NCBI GenBank assembly: GCA_034440455.1
Contig: JAWXCB010000013.1
Span: 1 to 16,141, forward strand
Source of the DNA: JAWXCB01 sp034440455
Lineage (GTDB): Bacteria > Bacteroidota > Bacteroidia > Chitinophagales > CAIOSU01
Direction: 5' to 3'
Length of the DNA: 16,141 bases
Positions 1-5,337 of this stretch are shown here, piece after piece. The notes under the pieces are model-generated. The model was not told the DNA's origin. It worked only from the letters and a program-made list of their open reading frames with translations, and did no database searches. The position numbers were made by a program, and so were the translations under genes. Position 1 is the stretch's first letter; every line of letters starts with the position of its first letter.

Positions 1-632
1 TCATTAATGACCTTGCACGAGAAGTTGTTGTTGTTGATGATGGCTCAAAAGACAATACGGTTGAAGTTGTAAAAAAATTCATTGAAGATAATCCTGCTTT
101 CAATATCAGGTTGATTGAACACGGAGTGAATCAGGGTAAAGGTGCTGCGTTACATACCGGTATTAAACATGCCACAGGGGACCTCATTATCGTCCAGGAT
201 GCTGATTTGGAATATGATCCCCATGAGTTCAATGTTTTATTAAAACCGGTGCTTGATGGGTTTGCCGATGTTGTTTATGGCTCGCGCTTTATCGGAGGTA
301 ACCCGCACCGAATTTTATTTTTTTGGCATTCTATCGGAAATAAACTACTCACGTTTGTGAGCAACATGTTCACGAATCTGAACCTTACTGACATGGAAAC
401 ATGCTACAAGATGTTCAGGGCAGATTTGCTCAAATCGCTTACGCTTCAGGAAAAACGCTTTGGTTTTGAACCGGAAGTAACTGCAAAAATTGCGAGGATT
501 CCAAATATTCGCATTTATGAAGTAGGCATCTCTTACTACGGTAGAACTTATGCCGAAGGAAAGAAAATCAACTGGAAAGATGCAGTGCGCGCTTTCTATT
601 GCATGGTTAAGTACGGCTTCTTAAGAATGTAA
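1..632 (+). CDS. Glycosyltransferase family 2, 3' part (DPM1-like)
   Basis: The reading frame is open from the window edge (first full codon at base 3), so the N-terminus is outside. What is seen begins with the nucleotide-binding stretch EVVVVDDGSKDNT, followed by NQGKGAALHTGI and the metal-binding DxD motif in QDADLEYDP. This is the order found in GT2 GT-A enzymes of the dolichyl/undecaprenyl-phosphate mannose or glucose synthase type. The C-terminal part has the Met-Glu-Thr-Cys-Tyr-Lys stretch and FGFEPEVTAKIA, common to bacterial relatives of DPM1. There is no C-terminal membrane domain, so it is probably a soluble or peripheral enzyme that moves a sugar from a nucleotide to a polyprenyl phosphate. 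The acceptor and sugar cannot be read from the sequence. It ends about 100 bp before tRNA-Phe, with no clear terminator between them. Confidence 0.9.
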   Translation, partial: INDLAREVVVVDDGSKDNTVEVVKKFIEDNPAFNIRLIEHGVNQGKGAALHTGIKHATGDLIIVQDADLEYDPHEFNVLLKPVLDGFADVVYGSRFIGGNPHRILFFWHSIGNKLLTFVSNMFTNLNLTDMETCYKMFRADLLKSLTLQEKRFGFEPEVTAKIARIPNIRIYEVGISYYGRTYAEGKKINWKDAVRAFYCMVKYGFLRM

Positions 633-685
633 AGTTCATTTTCTCCAACTTTTACTTTCCAAGACAACATTTTTTGCAAAAACGA

Positions 686-714
686 TTTGCCAATCGCTAA
701 TCTTTATATCTTTG
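686..714 (+). promoter_or_regulatory. Promoter of tRNA-Phe, Bacteroidota type
   Basis: A TTTG at 686-689 and TATCTTTG at 707-714 are separated by 17 bp. They match the -33 (TTTG) and -7 (TAnnTTTG) boxes known for Bacteroidota. The tRNA starts 15 bp after the -7 box, which suits a short 5' leader. Confidence 0.75.
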
Positions 715-729
715 CTGCCCGATAAAATT

Positions 730-802
730 GGTGAGGTAGCTCAGTCGGTAGAGCAAAGGACTGAAAATCCTTGTGTCGGGGGTTCGATTCCCTTCCTCAC
801 CA
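730..802 (+). tRNA. tRNA-Phe (anticodon GAA)
   Basis: A full cloverleaf can be drawn. The acceptor stem is GGTGAGG (730-736) with CCTCACC (795-801), and the discriminator is A802. The D-arm is GCTC/GAGC (739-742 and 751-754). The anticodon stem is AAGGA/TCCTT (756-760 and 768-772), with loop CTGAAAA giving anticodon GAA at 763-765. The T-arm stems are 778-782 and 790-794 around the loop TTCGATT. CCA is not encoded: the bases after the discriminator are CAC. The 3' end from 786 is also the attachment core of the integrated element, so the gene has been kept intact by the insertion. Confidence 0.97.
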
Positions 803-804
803 CA
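786..804 (+). repeat. attL core: 3' end of tRNA-Phe
   Basis: This is the proximal copy of the 19-bp direct repeat. It covers the end of the T-loop, the T-stem 3' strand, the acceptor 3' strand, the discriminator and two further bases. Homology to the distal copy stops at 805 (A here, T at 6817). Confidence 0.85.
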
Positions 805-807
805 ACT

Positions 808-857
808 AAACCCGCTCAAGTGTTTGATAATCAAATGTTTGCGCGGGTTTATTTTTA
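808..857 (+). terminator. Hairpin with T-rich tail after tRNA-Phe
   Basis: AAACCCGC (808-815) pairs with GCGGGTTT (843-850). The stem continues after one mismatch through 817-827 with 831-841, including several G-T pairs, around a short TAA loop. ATTTTTAT follows. It looks like the intrinsic terminator of the tRNA gene. It lies inside the element, beyond attL, so it belongs to the element end and not to the original flank. Confidence 0.65.
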
Positions 858-884
858 TACGGGGGAAACTATGGGGGAAACTTT
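858..884. repeat. 27-bp direct repeat, left copy (two 12-bp units)
   Basis: Three leading bases (TAC) are followed by the units GGGGGAAACTAT (861-872) and GGGGGAAACTTT (873-884). The same 27 bp occurs in the same orientation at 6658-6684. The copy begins 53 bp inside the attL core. Paired, directly repeated short sites on both arms are what arm-type integrase binding sites look like in known tyrosine-recombinase attP regions; that role is inferred here. Confidence 0.75.
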
Positions 885-899
885 CAGAGTTGTTCCTTC

Positions 900-969
900 C
901 TCTTTTTAGAGAATTCCAGTTGTTAGGAGTTGCCGTTCCCCTTCCGCCTGTTTTATATCCGTTCGCCAT
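900..969 (-). pseudogene. Truncated second copy of GGR/GTPNK gene start
   Basis: Read on the minus strand from ATG at 967-969, the frame gives MANGYKTGGRGTATPN, closely matching MAHGIKTGGREKGTPN at the start of the gene at 953-1231. The DNA of the first eight or nine codons is also similar. After about 16 residues the likeness is lost. The frame then runs on through the 27-bp repeat, the hairpin and the tRNA gene on the opposite strand, which cannot be real coding sequence. It overlaps the last codons of the full gene out of frame. Most likely it is a relic of a tandem copy or of an exchange at the element end. The end point given is approximate. Confidence 0.5.
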
Positions 970-1231
970 TTTCCGTTTCTTCTTCACCGGGAATTAATAC
1001 TTCAATCTCTGAGGTAGGTATTGCAAGAGCAATGTTTTGAAGTTTAGGCAATCCATAAGAGAGTAATTTTTCATAAAACATTAGCCTTTCTTTCGGCTCT
1101 AAACTTTCAAAATCTTTTTCAATAGCTGTCCACTTGTCTGAGAGAAAATTATTAATCCGCTCTCTCAATTCAGAGGTTACTTTGTTCGGTGTTCCTTTTT
1201 CTCTCCCGCCTGTTTTTATTCCGTGTGCCAT
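953..1231 (-). CDS. Small protein with N-terminal GGRxKGTPNK-type motif
   Basis: This is a 92-residue soluble protein starting from an ATG, opening with MAHGIKTGGREKGTPNK and followed by a charged, probably helical stretch to about residue 65. An N-terminal KTGGR-x-KGTPNK motif with alternating basic and glycine residues is common in short proteins from phages and mobile elements of Bacteroidota. It resembles an AT-hook-like DNA-binding tail, but lacks the exact RGRP core. No enzyme motif is seen. It is the last intact gene of the element, 26 bp after the SHOCT gene, so it is probably in the same transcript. The remains of a second copy follow directly. A DNA-binding accessory for replication or recombination is a reasonable guess, not more. 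Confidence 0.65.
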   Translation of the reverse strand: MAHGIKTGGREKGTPNKVTSELRERINNFLSDKWTAIEKDFESLEPKERLMFYEKLLSYGLPKLQNIALAIPTSEIEVLIPGEEETENGERI

Positions 1232-1257
1232 TTCTATTTTGCCCTACTTTAGAAAAA

Positions 1258-1755
1258 CTAAAACTTGAAAGTTATTGAGGCTGAGGTAGGTGATAAGGAA
1301 ATTCGCTCAAGATATTTTTGTTTGTTGATTATTCCTTTCGTTATGATAAAAACTCCAACGCCTGTACTCAGTGCCCCGCAAATAAATGAAACCTTACTTT
1401 GAGCCTTGTAGTCTCTCACTTCTTTTTGCCCCTGACTATTAGAATAAATTACTATTTTATCTTTTAAGTAAACTCCTAATCCTATTAAACCAATTCCCGC
1501 ACCAAATACAATACTCCCCGCAATGAATTGACTTTTGTATTTACTTTTTAACGATTGAACGGAGATAGTATCTTTCTTTGTATTGACACTTGAAATATCT
1601 AACTCCTTTTTTTTTAAGAGGTCGTACTCTTGTTCCGTAATAAGTTCTTTATCATAGAGGTCTTTGTATTTCTGCAATTTTATTTCGGTGCTGTCCGTTT
1701 GCGCAAAACATACAAGACTAAGTGTCATAGCGGCAACTGTAAAAAGAGATTTCAT
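1258..1755 (-). CDS. SHOCT-like membrane protein with signal peptide
   Basis: The product has 165 residues from ATG at 1755. An upstream in-frame start at 1800 would overlap the rep gene and place 15 odd residues before a good signal peptide, so 1755 is preferred. Residues 1-18 form a signal peptide ending in SLVCFA, followed by Gln, with cleavage of the usual Bacteroidota kind. Residues 26-51 (LQKYKDLYDKELITEQEYDL and onward) match a SHOCT domain, which is usually found near membrane segments or in oligomerising proteins. Two hydrophobic, glycine-rich spans follow at about 77-98 and 123-143, and the protein ends in a terminal Phe. It starts 10 bp after the rep stop codon and is probably co-transcribed. 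Its function is unknown; an envelope-related cargo protein is the likely sense. Confidence 0.7.
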   Translation of the reverse strand: MKSLFTVAAMTLSLVCFAQTDSTEIKLQKYKDLYDKELITEQEYDLLKKKELDISSVNTKKDTISVQSLKSKYKSQFIAGSIVFGAGIGLIGLGVYLKDKIVIYSNSQGQKEVRDYKAQSKVSFICGALSTGVGVFIITKGIINKQKYLERISLSPTSASITFKF

Positions 1756-1765
1756 TGAATAAAAT

Positions 1766-2956
1766 TTAGGTGTTAAGATACAAAATAATTTTGCTATCAA
1801 AATATGGGGCTATGTCAAACAACACTCCTCTACTTTCAATCTTCTCAATCTTATACCGGAAATGATTGCGCGGGTTGCTGTCCTTGTTTCTACACTTCTT
1901 AGCCTCTTTGCCAAACATCTTCTCAGAGCAAAACTTACTCCCTGTCTTTTGAGTTGTTATATCCCTCCCACAAGTAAGGCAATAGCGTTTATCAGTAAGG
2001 GAAGGAAGTAACACACTATTTGAACTGTTAGAACATTCCTTATTGATTTCTATTAGGTTGGTTAATTCATTCCCACTTTTCAATAACTCGTTACACTTCT
2101 CTTTTATCAGTTTGGCGGTGAGAGGTCGCCATTGATGTTGCCCGTATCGCTCCACTATCTCCGAAAATTTCTTTTTGTAAATACATCGCTGTTTAGCGGT
2201 GAACTCCTCCCACATTTTTGAGTTTTTGCATAGCTCATAAATCCTCCTTTCATTTCTGTTTAGCTGTTTGGTGTTTATCTTGTCGTCAATAACCAACTCT
2301 TCAAAGGTTTCGCTCAATAGCACACTAAGGGAACGGAGTTTTTCAATATCGGTGAGGTCTGATAGGTAAAGGATTTTAGTTTCTTTCAAAAATTCCATTC
2401 TCGTAGCCTTAACCTCAATTCTCAAAATGTTTTCCCTGCCATATTGTTTTCCCTTGTCGTAAATCTTAAACCCGTATTGCTGTTTATAGAAATCAATTCC
2501 TAACGGATAGACTTTACCCAACTTGCCCGGTGATTCATCTTTAAACGCAATTACGTTGCGATAGAATGTAGTTGGATTAAATGGAGTAGAAACATTAACG
2601 CCAAACTCCACGTTTTCTAAACGTGCCTCCTGTGGGTTTAAATTTAATTTTTCGGAGAGGTAGCGAATACACTCACACAAATCAGCGAAAGTAAAATCAT
2701 TCCAGTTTACGCCTTTGTTCCTTTGGTCGTCAATTCCTTTAATCTTGTTCCAAAACTTGTGGAGACTACCTCTCACCTCAACCCGGTGAGATTCGTGAAT
2801 GGTGATTTCTAAGGAATTGTATTGAGCCGTTTTCGGAAATGAAATAACTTCCCCGCTCTCCTCATTCACCTTCACTAAGAAATCAAAGCTCTTATTTTCC
2901 ACTAACCACTTGGCTAAAGTTGGGGAACGAATTGCTATTTTTACGAAGTCAATCAT
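1766..2956 (-). CDS. Probable rolling-circle replication initiator (gene II/CRI-like)
   Basis: The product has 396 residues. It opens with MIDFVKIAIR and has EVRGSLHKFWN near residues 60-70, LENVEFGVNVSTPFNP at 113-128, and FKIYDKGKQYG at 163-173 followed by LRIEVKATRM. A YDK motif followed by an R-x-E-V strand, together with the GSLHKF motif, is the pattern of phage/plasmid replication initiators of the filamentous-phage gene II (Phage_CRI) and Rep_trans type, which nick one strand through a tyrosine. Y166 is the candidate nucleophile. The C-terminal part has four cysteines (C326, C329, C343, C355) spaced like a zinc-binding module. It follows the 154-aa gene by 17 bp, in the same transcript. 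A mobilisation relaxase related to Rep_trans is an alternative. The family call rests on motif memory and not on an alignment. Confidence 0.6.
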   Translation of the reverse strand: MIDFVKIAIRSPTLAKWLVENKSFDFLVKVNEESGEVISFPKTAQYNSLEITIHESHRVEVRGSLHKFWNKIKGIDDQRNKGVNWNDFTFADLCECIRYLSEKLNLNPQEARLENVEFGVNVSTPFNPTTFYRNVIAFKDESPGKLGKVYPLGIDFYKQQYGFKIYDKGKQYGRENILRIEVKATRMEFLKETKILYLSDLTDIEKLRSLSVLLSETFEELVIDDKINTKQLNRNERRIYELCKNSKMWEEFTAKQRCIYKKKFSEIVERYGQHQWRPLTAKLIKEKCNELLKSGNELTNLIEINKECSNSSNSVLLPSLTDKRYCLTCGRDITTQKTGSKFCSEKMFGKEAKKCRNKDSNPRNHFRYKIEKIESRGVLFDIAPYFDSKIILYLNT

Positions 2957-2973
2957 TGCGGTTCGCCCTGTGA

Positions 2974-3438
2974 TTATTGATTTTGAACGTGGGAGGTCGG
3001 TTTGTCGCCTCCCATTTTTATTTGTTCCTGCCTCACAAAATCAGTGATGAAACTCTCCCGCTCGTTAGGGTAGATTTTTACGTGATTGAAATAGTAGATA
3101 GTTAGTTCTGTTTGAGCCTCGTTAAAGTGAAAGAGACAAAAGGAATTTTTCTCTCTCTCGTTGGGGTGATAGTGGTCGCCAAAATACCAACCTTTAAAAG
3201 TCGTGGAGATTAACCCGGTCTTAAACGGGTGTTTCCCGCCAACCTGTCTGCTACGAATGATAAAAGTCGCACCTCGTTTCTGATAATCTTCACGGATTGC
3301 GTTTTCAACTTTCAGCTCTGTGGGTATTTTATTGAAACCCATCGGAGCGGAAACCTTTTGATAATATCCGTTTTCATCGTTGAGCAGGAACAAATGTTTT
3401 TTGTGTTCCAGTTGCCCTGTGAATCTTGTAGGTATCAT
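2974..3438 (-). CDS. Unknown 154-aa protein between xis and rep
   Basis: This is a 154-residue protein that I do not recognise. It is soluble, with no signal peptide or membrane span, and rich in aromatic residues (for example STTFKGWYFGDHYHP near 98-112 and TIYYFNHVKIYP near 132-143). Alternating hydrophobic residues suggest mostly beta structure. Its ATG overlaps the stop codon of the HTH gene as ATGA (3435-3438), so translation is probably coupled to it, and rep follows after 17 bp. This tight placement between an excisionase-type regulator and a replication initiator suggests a role in replication or copy control of the excised form. That is inference from position alone. Confidence 0.7.
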   Translation of the reverse strand: MIPTRFTGQLEHKKHLFLLNDENGYYQKVSAPMGFNKIPTELKVENAIREDYQKRGATFIIRSRQVGGKHPFKTGLISTTFKGWYFGDHYHPNEREKNSFCLFHFNEAQTELTIYYFNHVKIYPNERESFITDFVRQEQIKMGGDKPTSHVQNQ

Positions 3439-3713
3439 TTCCCCGCCCTCCCATATTTTTCATTATCAATGATTTCGGACTTGCGGAAACGAATCCTTGA
3501 GCCGTAGCGGTGAAACTTTATTTTCCCGTCCTTCTTCCACTTGTGGAGGGAGACAAGGGAAACCCCTAAGAGTTTGCTCACCTCTTTAGCAGTGAGAAAC
3601 TCCTCCGCGTTGGTCTCTTGCGGTTGTGTAGGTTGCGGAAAGTTTAGCTCTTTCTTGAGCCGGGAAATCAACTCCTCTAAGGGAATTGGACTAAATAAAA
3701 TTTGTTCTGTCAT
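3435..3713 (-). CDS. Excisionase-type helix-turn-helix protein
   Basis: This is a 92-residue protein. After a charged N-terminal 35 residues, positions 39-80 form a MerR/Xis-type winged HTH: FLTAKEVSKLLGVSLVSLHK, then WKKDGKIKFHRYGSRIRFRK. This is the HTH_17 pattern of bacterial excisionases and small regulators in Bacteroidota elements. It probably binds near the att sites to favour excision, or controls the rep genes downstream, or both. It is the first gene of a tight cluster (HTH, unknown, rep), overlapping the next by 4 bp. Just upstream of its ATG is a perfect 9-bp inverted repeat, and further up a 17-bp palindrome. Both are candidate control sites. Confidence 0.85.
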   Translation of the reverse strand: MTEQILFSPIPLEELISRLKKELNFPQPTQPQETNAEEFLTAKEVSKLLGVSLVSLHKWKKDGKIKFHRYGSRIRFRKSEIIDNEKYGRAGK

Positions 3714-3736
3714 GCCTTACTATTTTTTAGTAAGGC
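3714..3736 (-). promoter_or_regulatory. Perfect inverted repeat abutting the xis start codon
   Basis: GCCTTACTA (3714-3722) and TAGTAAGGC (3728-3736) form a perfect 9-bp inverted repeat around a 5-T spacer. It ends exactly one base before the ATG (3711-3713) of the HTH gene. In RNA it would form a stem covering the ribosome landing site; in DNA it could be a dimer operator. Confidence 0.6.
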
Positions 3737-3762
3737 AAAACAAACATTGATTAATTAATTTA

Positions 3763-3789
3763 TTTATCCGTTGTTTATCCCGGATAAAC
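3763..3789. promoter_or_regulatory. Palindrome with extra half-site, candidate operator
   Basis: GTTTATCCCGGATAAAC at 3773-3789 is a perfect palindrome with 8-bp arms about a central C. A further TTTATCCG at 3763-3770 repeats one arm 11 bp away, about one helical turn. It lies between the RteC-like gene, whose stop codon it touches, and the HTH gene, which fits an operator for the xis-rep transcript. Confidence 0.55.
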
Positions 3790-4367
3790 TATTTCAAGTC
3801 TATACAGTAGGGGAGGTTTAGGATTTTCTTACCCTTTTTATCAGTAAGGTTATTTTTTTTCGGGTTGAGAGACCTCTCTAAGTTTTTTCTTGTGGTTTGT
3901 TTTCCTTTCGTTTTACCTTTACTTACTTCAATGTCAAAATACTTTAAACACAATTCAGCAAGTACCGAAAACGCTCCCTCGCCTTGTTGCGTTGGTAATT
4001 CCAAATAGCCCTTACTTGCAAGTTCTCCAAAAATGTAGCCGAATTGTTCCGGGTTGCCTAACCATCTAAGTTTTTGGAGATTATTTTTCGTTTCACTCAT
4101 TGCGGGTTCTAATTTATTAAGTTCATCCTGTAAAAATTTTCGGAACAATAATCCTCCTTCGTAAAACACTTTATTCAATGCCAAAAGGTCTGGGTTATCG
4201 TTTAAGTTCTTTATAGCCTTATTTGTTTGTTCAAGGTGAGATTTGATAAAATTAATTTTTCCCTCAACTGATATAAATCCTTTAATTTCTTCGTTGAAAT
4301 AAATTTTAGCATCCTCGTATCTCCAATTTTGAGGAGTGTTGTTGCCAATCGAATAGAGTATTTCCAT
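3789..4367 (-). CDS. RteC-like regulatory protein
   Basis: This is a 192-residue soluble protein. Residues 99-122 (KLRWLGNPEQFGYIFGELAS, then KGYLE) and the following stretch up to about residue 167, with its run of basic residues, match the C-terminal pattern of RteC-like proteins found in Bacteroidota transposons: a hydrophobic residue plus W-x-G, a helix, then K-G-hydrophobic. RteC of CTnDOT is an activator of excision genes. The N-terminal half, with a Tyr-Glu-Gly-Gly turn and LLFRKFLQDEL at 73-83, fits the longer RteC core only loosely, and the protein is shorter than RteC. It sits directly before the HTH/xis gene, as expected if it regulates that gene. An alternative is an unrelated element protein of unknown function. 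Confidence 0.5.
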   Translation of the reverse strand: MEILYSIGNNTPQNWRYEDAKIYFNEEIKGFISVEGKINFIKSHLEQTNKAIKNLNDNPDLLALNKVFYEGGLLFRKFLQDELNKLEPAMSETKNNLQKLRWLGNPEQFGYIFGELASKGYLELPTQQGEGAFSVLAELCLKYFDIEVSKGKTKGKQTTRKNLERSLNPKKNNLTDKKGKKILNLPYCIDLK

Positions 4368-4401
4368 AGCTCGCCCTGTTTGAAAGTAGTATTAAGAAAG
4401 T

Positions 4402-4614
4402 TCAATCGCAAATATCAGCACACGTATAATTTGTGCCTATTAAACTTTCTAAATACTCGATGGACTTTTCGTTATTCCTAAAACATTTTACACAACAATT
4501 CTCGCCCTGCACATTGGTAATAGTAATGCAGTAATCCTTTTTGCAGTTTGTAAAAAACACTAAAATCACAGTCAGAAGGATACCGGCTGTTTTACGCGCT
4601 ATTTTTATTTCCAT
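4402..4614 (-). CDS. Small cysteine-rich lipoprotein
   Basis: This is a 70-residue protein with a basic start (MEIKIARK), a hydrophobic segment, and a lipobox-like end FFTNC with the lipid-accepting Cys at position 24. It is followed by KKD, as is usual for exported lipoproteins. The mature part of about 46 residues holds six further cysteines (29, 40, 41, 44, 65, 69), so it may be disulphide-bonded or bind metal. I do not recognise a family. It stands 34 bp after the PIN toxin gene and 34 bp before the RteC-like gene. A surface cargo protein, for example one acting on entry of related elements or phages, would fit the place but is a guess. Confidence 0.6.
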   Translation of the reverse strand: MEIKIARKTAGILLTVILVFFTNCKKDYCITITNVQGENCCVKCFRNNEKSIEYLESLIGTNYTCADICD

Positions 4615-4648
4615 TGTTCACAATGATTTTGATAAATAGAATAGATAA

Positions 4649-5059
4649 CTAAACAAACGGGTTCACAATTTTCAACTTTCGTTTTATCGTTTGCCCGTGT
4701 TGCAAATCCTGACTGTAAAGGGTTTTACATTCTTGCTCTAATGCGGTGGCAATAATGAGGCTGTCATAAAAGGAGAAACCGTATTGCTGATGGATGCTGA
4801 TTGCCTCTGTTAAAGTGTGAACGGTGATTTCAGAAACGGAAAAGGTTTGAGCCGTTTTCAAAATGTTTCCGGTGAGTTCGTCAACGGTTTTGTGCAGTCG
4901 TTTTTTTAAACACACATTGGTAAACTCTTTCAATACCTGCATGGAGAGAACGAGTTGCCCGCCCGCATCGGTGAGGGCAACATTGACTTTCTCTTTTTGT
5001 CGCGCATCTCCGTAAATGCTGTAAACCAAAATATTGGTATCAATGAAAACCTTTGCCAT
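4649..5059 (-). CDS. vapC: PIN-domain toxin (VapC-like ribonuclease)
   Basis: This is a 136-residue protein, the normal length for a PIN toxin. The acidic residues of the active site are in place: D7 in FIDTNIL, E45 in QVLKEF, D99 in FYDSLI and D118 in SQDLQHG. These bind divalent metal in VapC-type endoribonucleases, which cut tRNA or rRNA when the antitoxin is lost. Its ATG overlaps the stop of the upstream gene as TAATG, a one-base overlap typical of toxin-antitoxin pairs. In this element it probably serves to keep the element in the population. The RNA target cannot be told from the sequence. Confidence 0.9.
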   Translation of the reverse strand: MAKVFIDTNILVYSIYGDARQKEKVNVALTDAGGQLVLSMQVLKEFTNVCLKKRLHKTVDELTGNILKTAQTFSVSEITVHTLTEAISIHQQYGFSFYDSLIIATALEQECKTLYSQDLQHGQTIKRKLKIVNPFV

Positions 5060-5301
5060 TATCTTTCATTCGCCTCCTCCCTGTCAAATTTGTAACCTTT
5101 GGGCAAACGCCCGGTGTAGGGTTCCATGTGTGAGATGAAATCCTGCATTTTCTTTTTCTGTCCTGATGCCGCCTTGTTGATTTTGCTCTTGTGTTTTTTT
5201 CTGCCAAAGATGTTTCGGGCAATCTTTTCCTTTTTCGTTTCAGGCAACGATTGAATGATTTGAATAAGGGTGTCCGTTAGTTTGTCGCTCTCCTTTAGCA
5301 T
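5059..5301 (-). CDS. Antitoxin partner of the PIN toxin
   Basis: This is an 80-residue, highly charged protein just upstream of and coupled to the PIN toxin. The N-terminal 35 residues are probably helical (DTLIQIIQSLPETKKEKIA). The middle is lysine-rich, and the end, YKFDREEANER, is the type of extended C-terminal tail that covers the toxin active site. No clear AbrB or ribbon-helix-helix fold can be read, so the DNA-binding class is open. It is identified mainly by size, charge and its place before vapC. It starts 36 bp after the integrase stop; a weak -7-like TAACTTTA lies in that gap, so the pair may have its own promoter. Confidence 0.75.
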   Translation of the reverse strand: MLKESDKLTDTLIQIIQSLPETKKEKIARNIFGRKKHKSKINKAASGQKKKMQDFISHMEPYTGRLPKGYKFDREEANER

Positions 5302-5337
5302 AGCGGTAAAATTTCAATAAAGTTAGATAAACCCGTT

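Noticed and set aside
697..987. 96-aa minus-strand frame across tRNA-Phe and the attL region
   Set aside because: Most of it is the antisense of the tRNA, the hairpin and the 27-bp repeat. Only the first residues after 969 resemble a protein and are reported as a gene remnant.
712..997. Two plus-strand frames (712-909 and 773-997) over the tRNA and left arm
   Set aside because: They read through the tRNA gene and a terminator hairpin and show no protein-like pattern.
3229..3750. Plus-strand frames opposite the HTH and 154-aa genes
   Set aside because: They are antisense shadows; the minus-strand frames have the HTH motif and the ATGA coupling.
4211..4411. 66-aa minus-strand frame
   Set aside because: It overlaps the better-supported 192-aa RteC-like gene in another frame and has no motif.
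5040..5222. 60-aa minus-strand frame
   Set aside because: It is a shadow of the antitoxin gene in another frame; the antitoxin frame has the coupled TAATG junction with the toxin.
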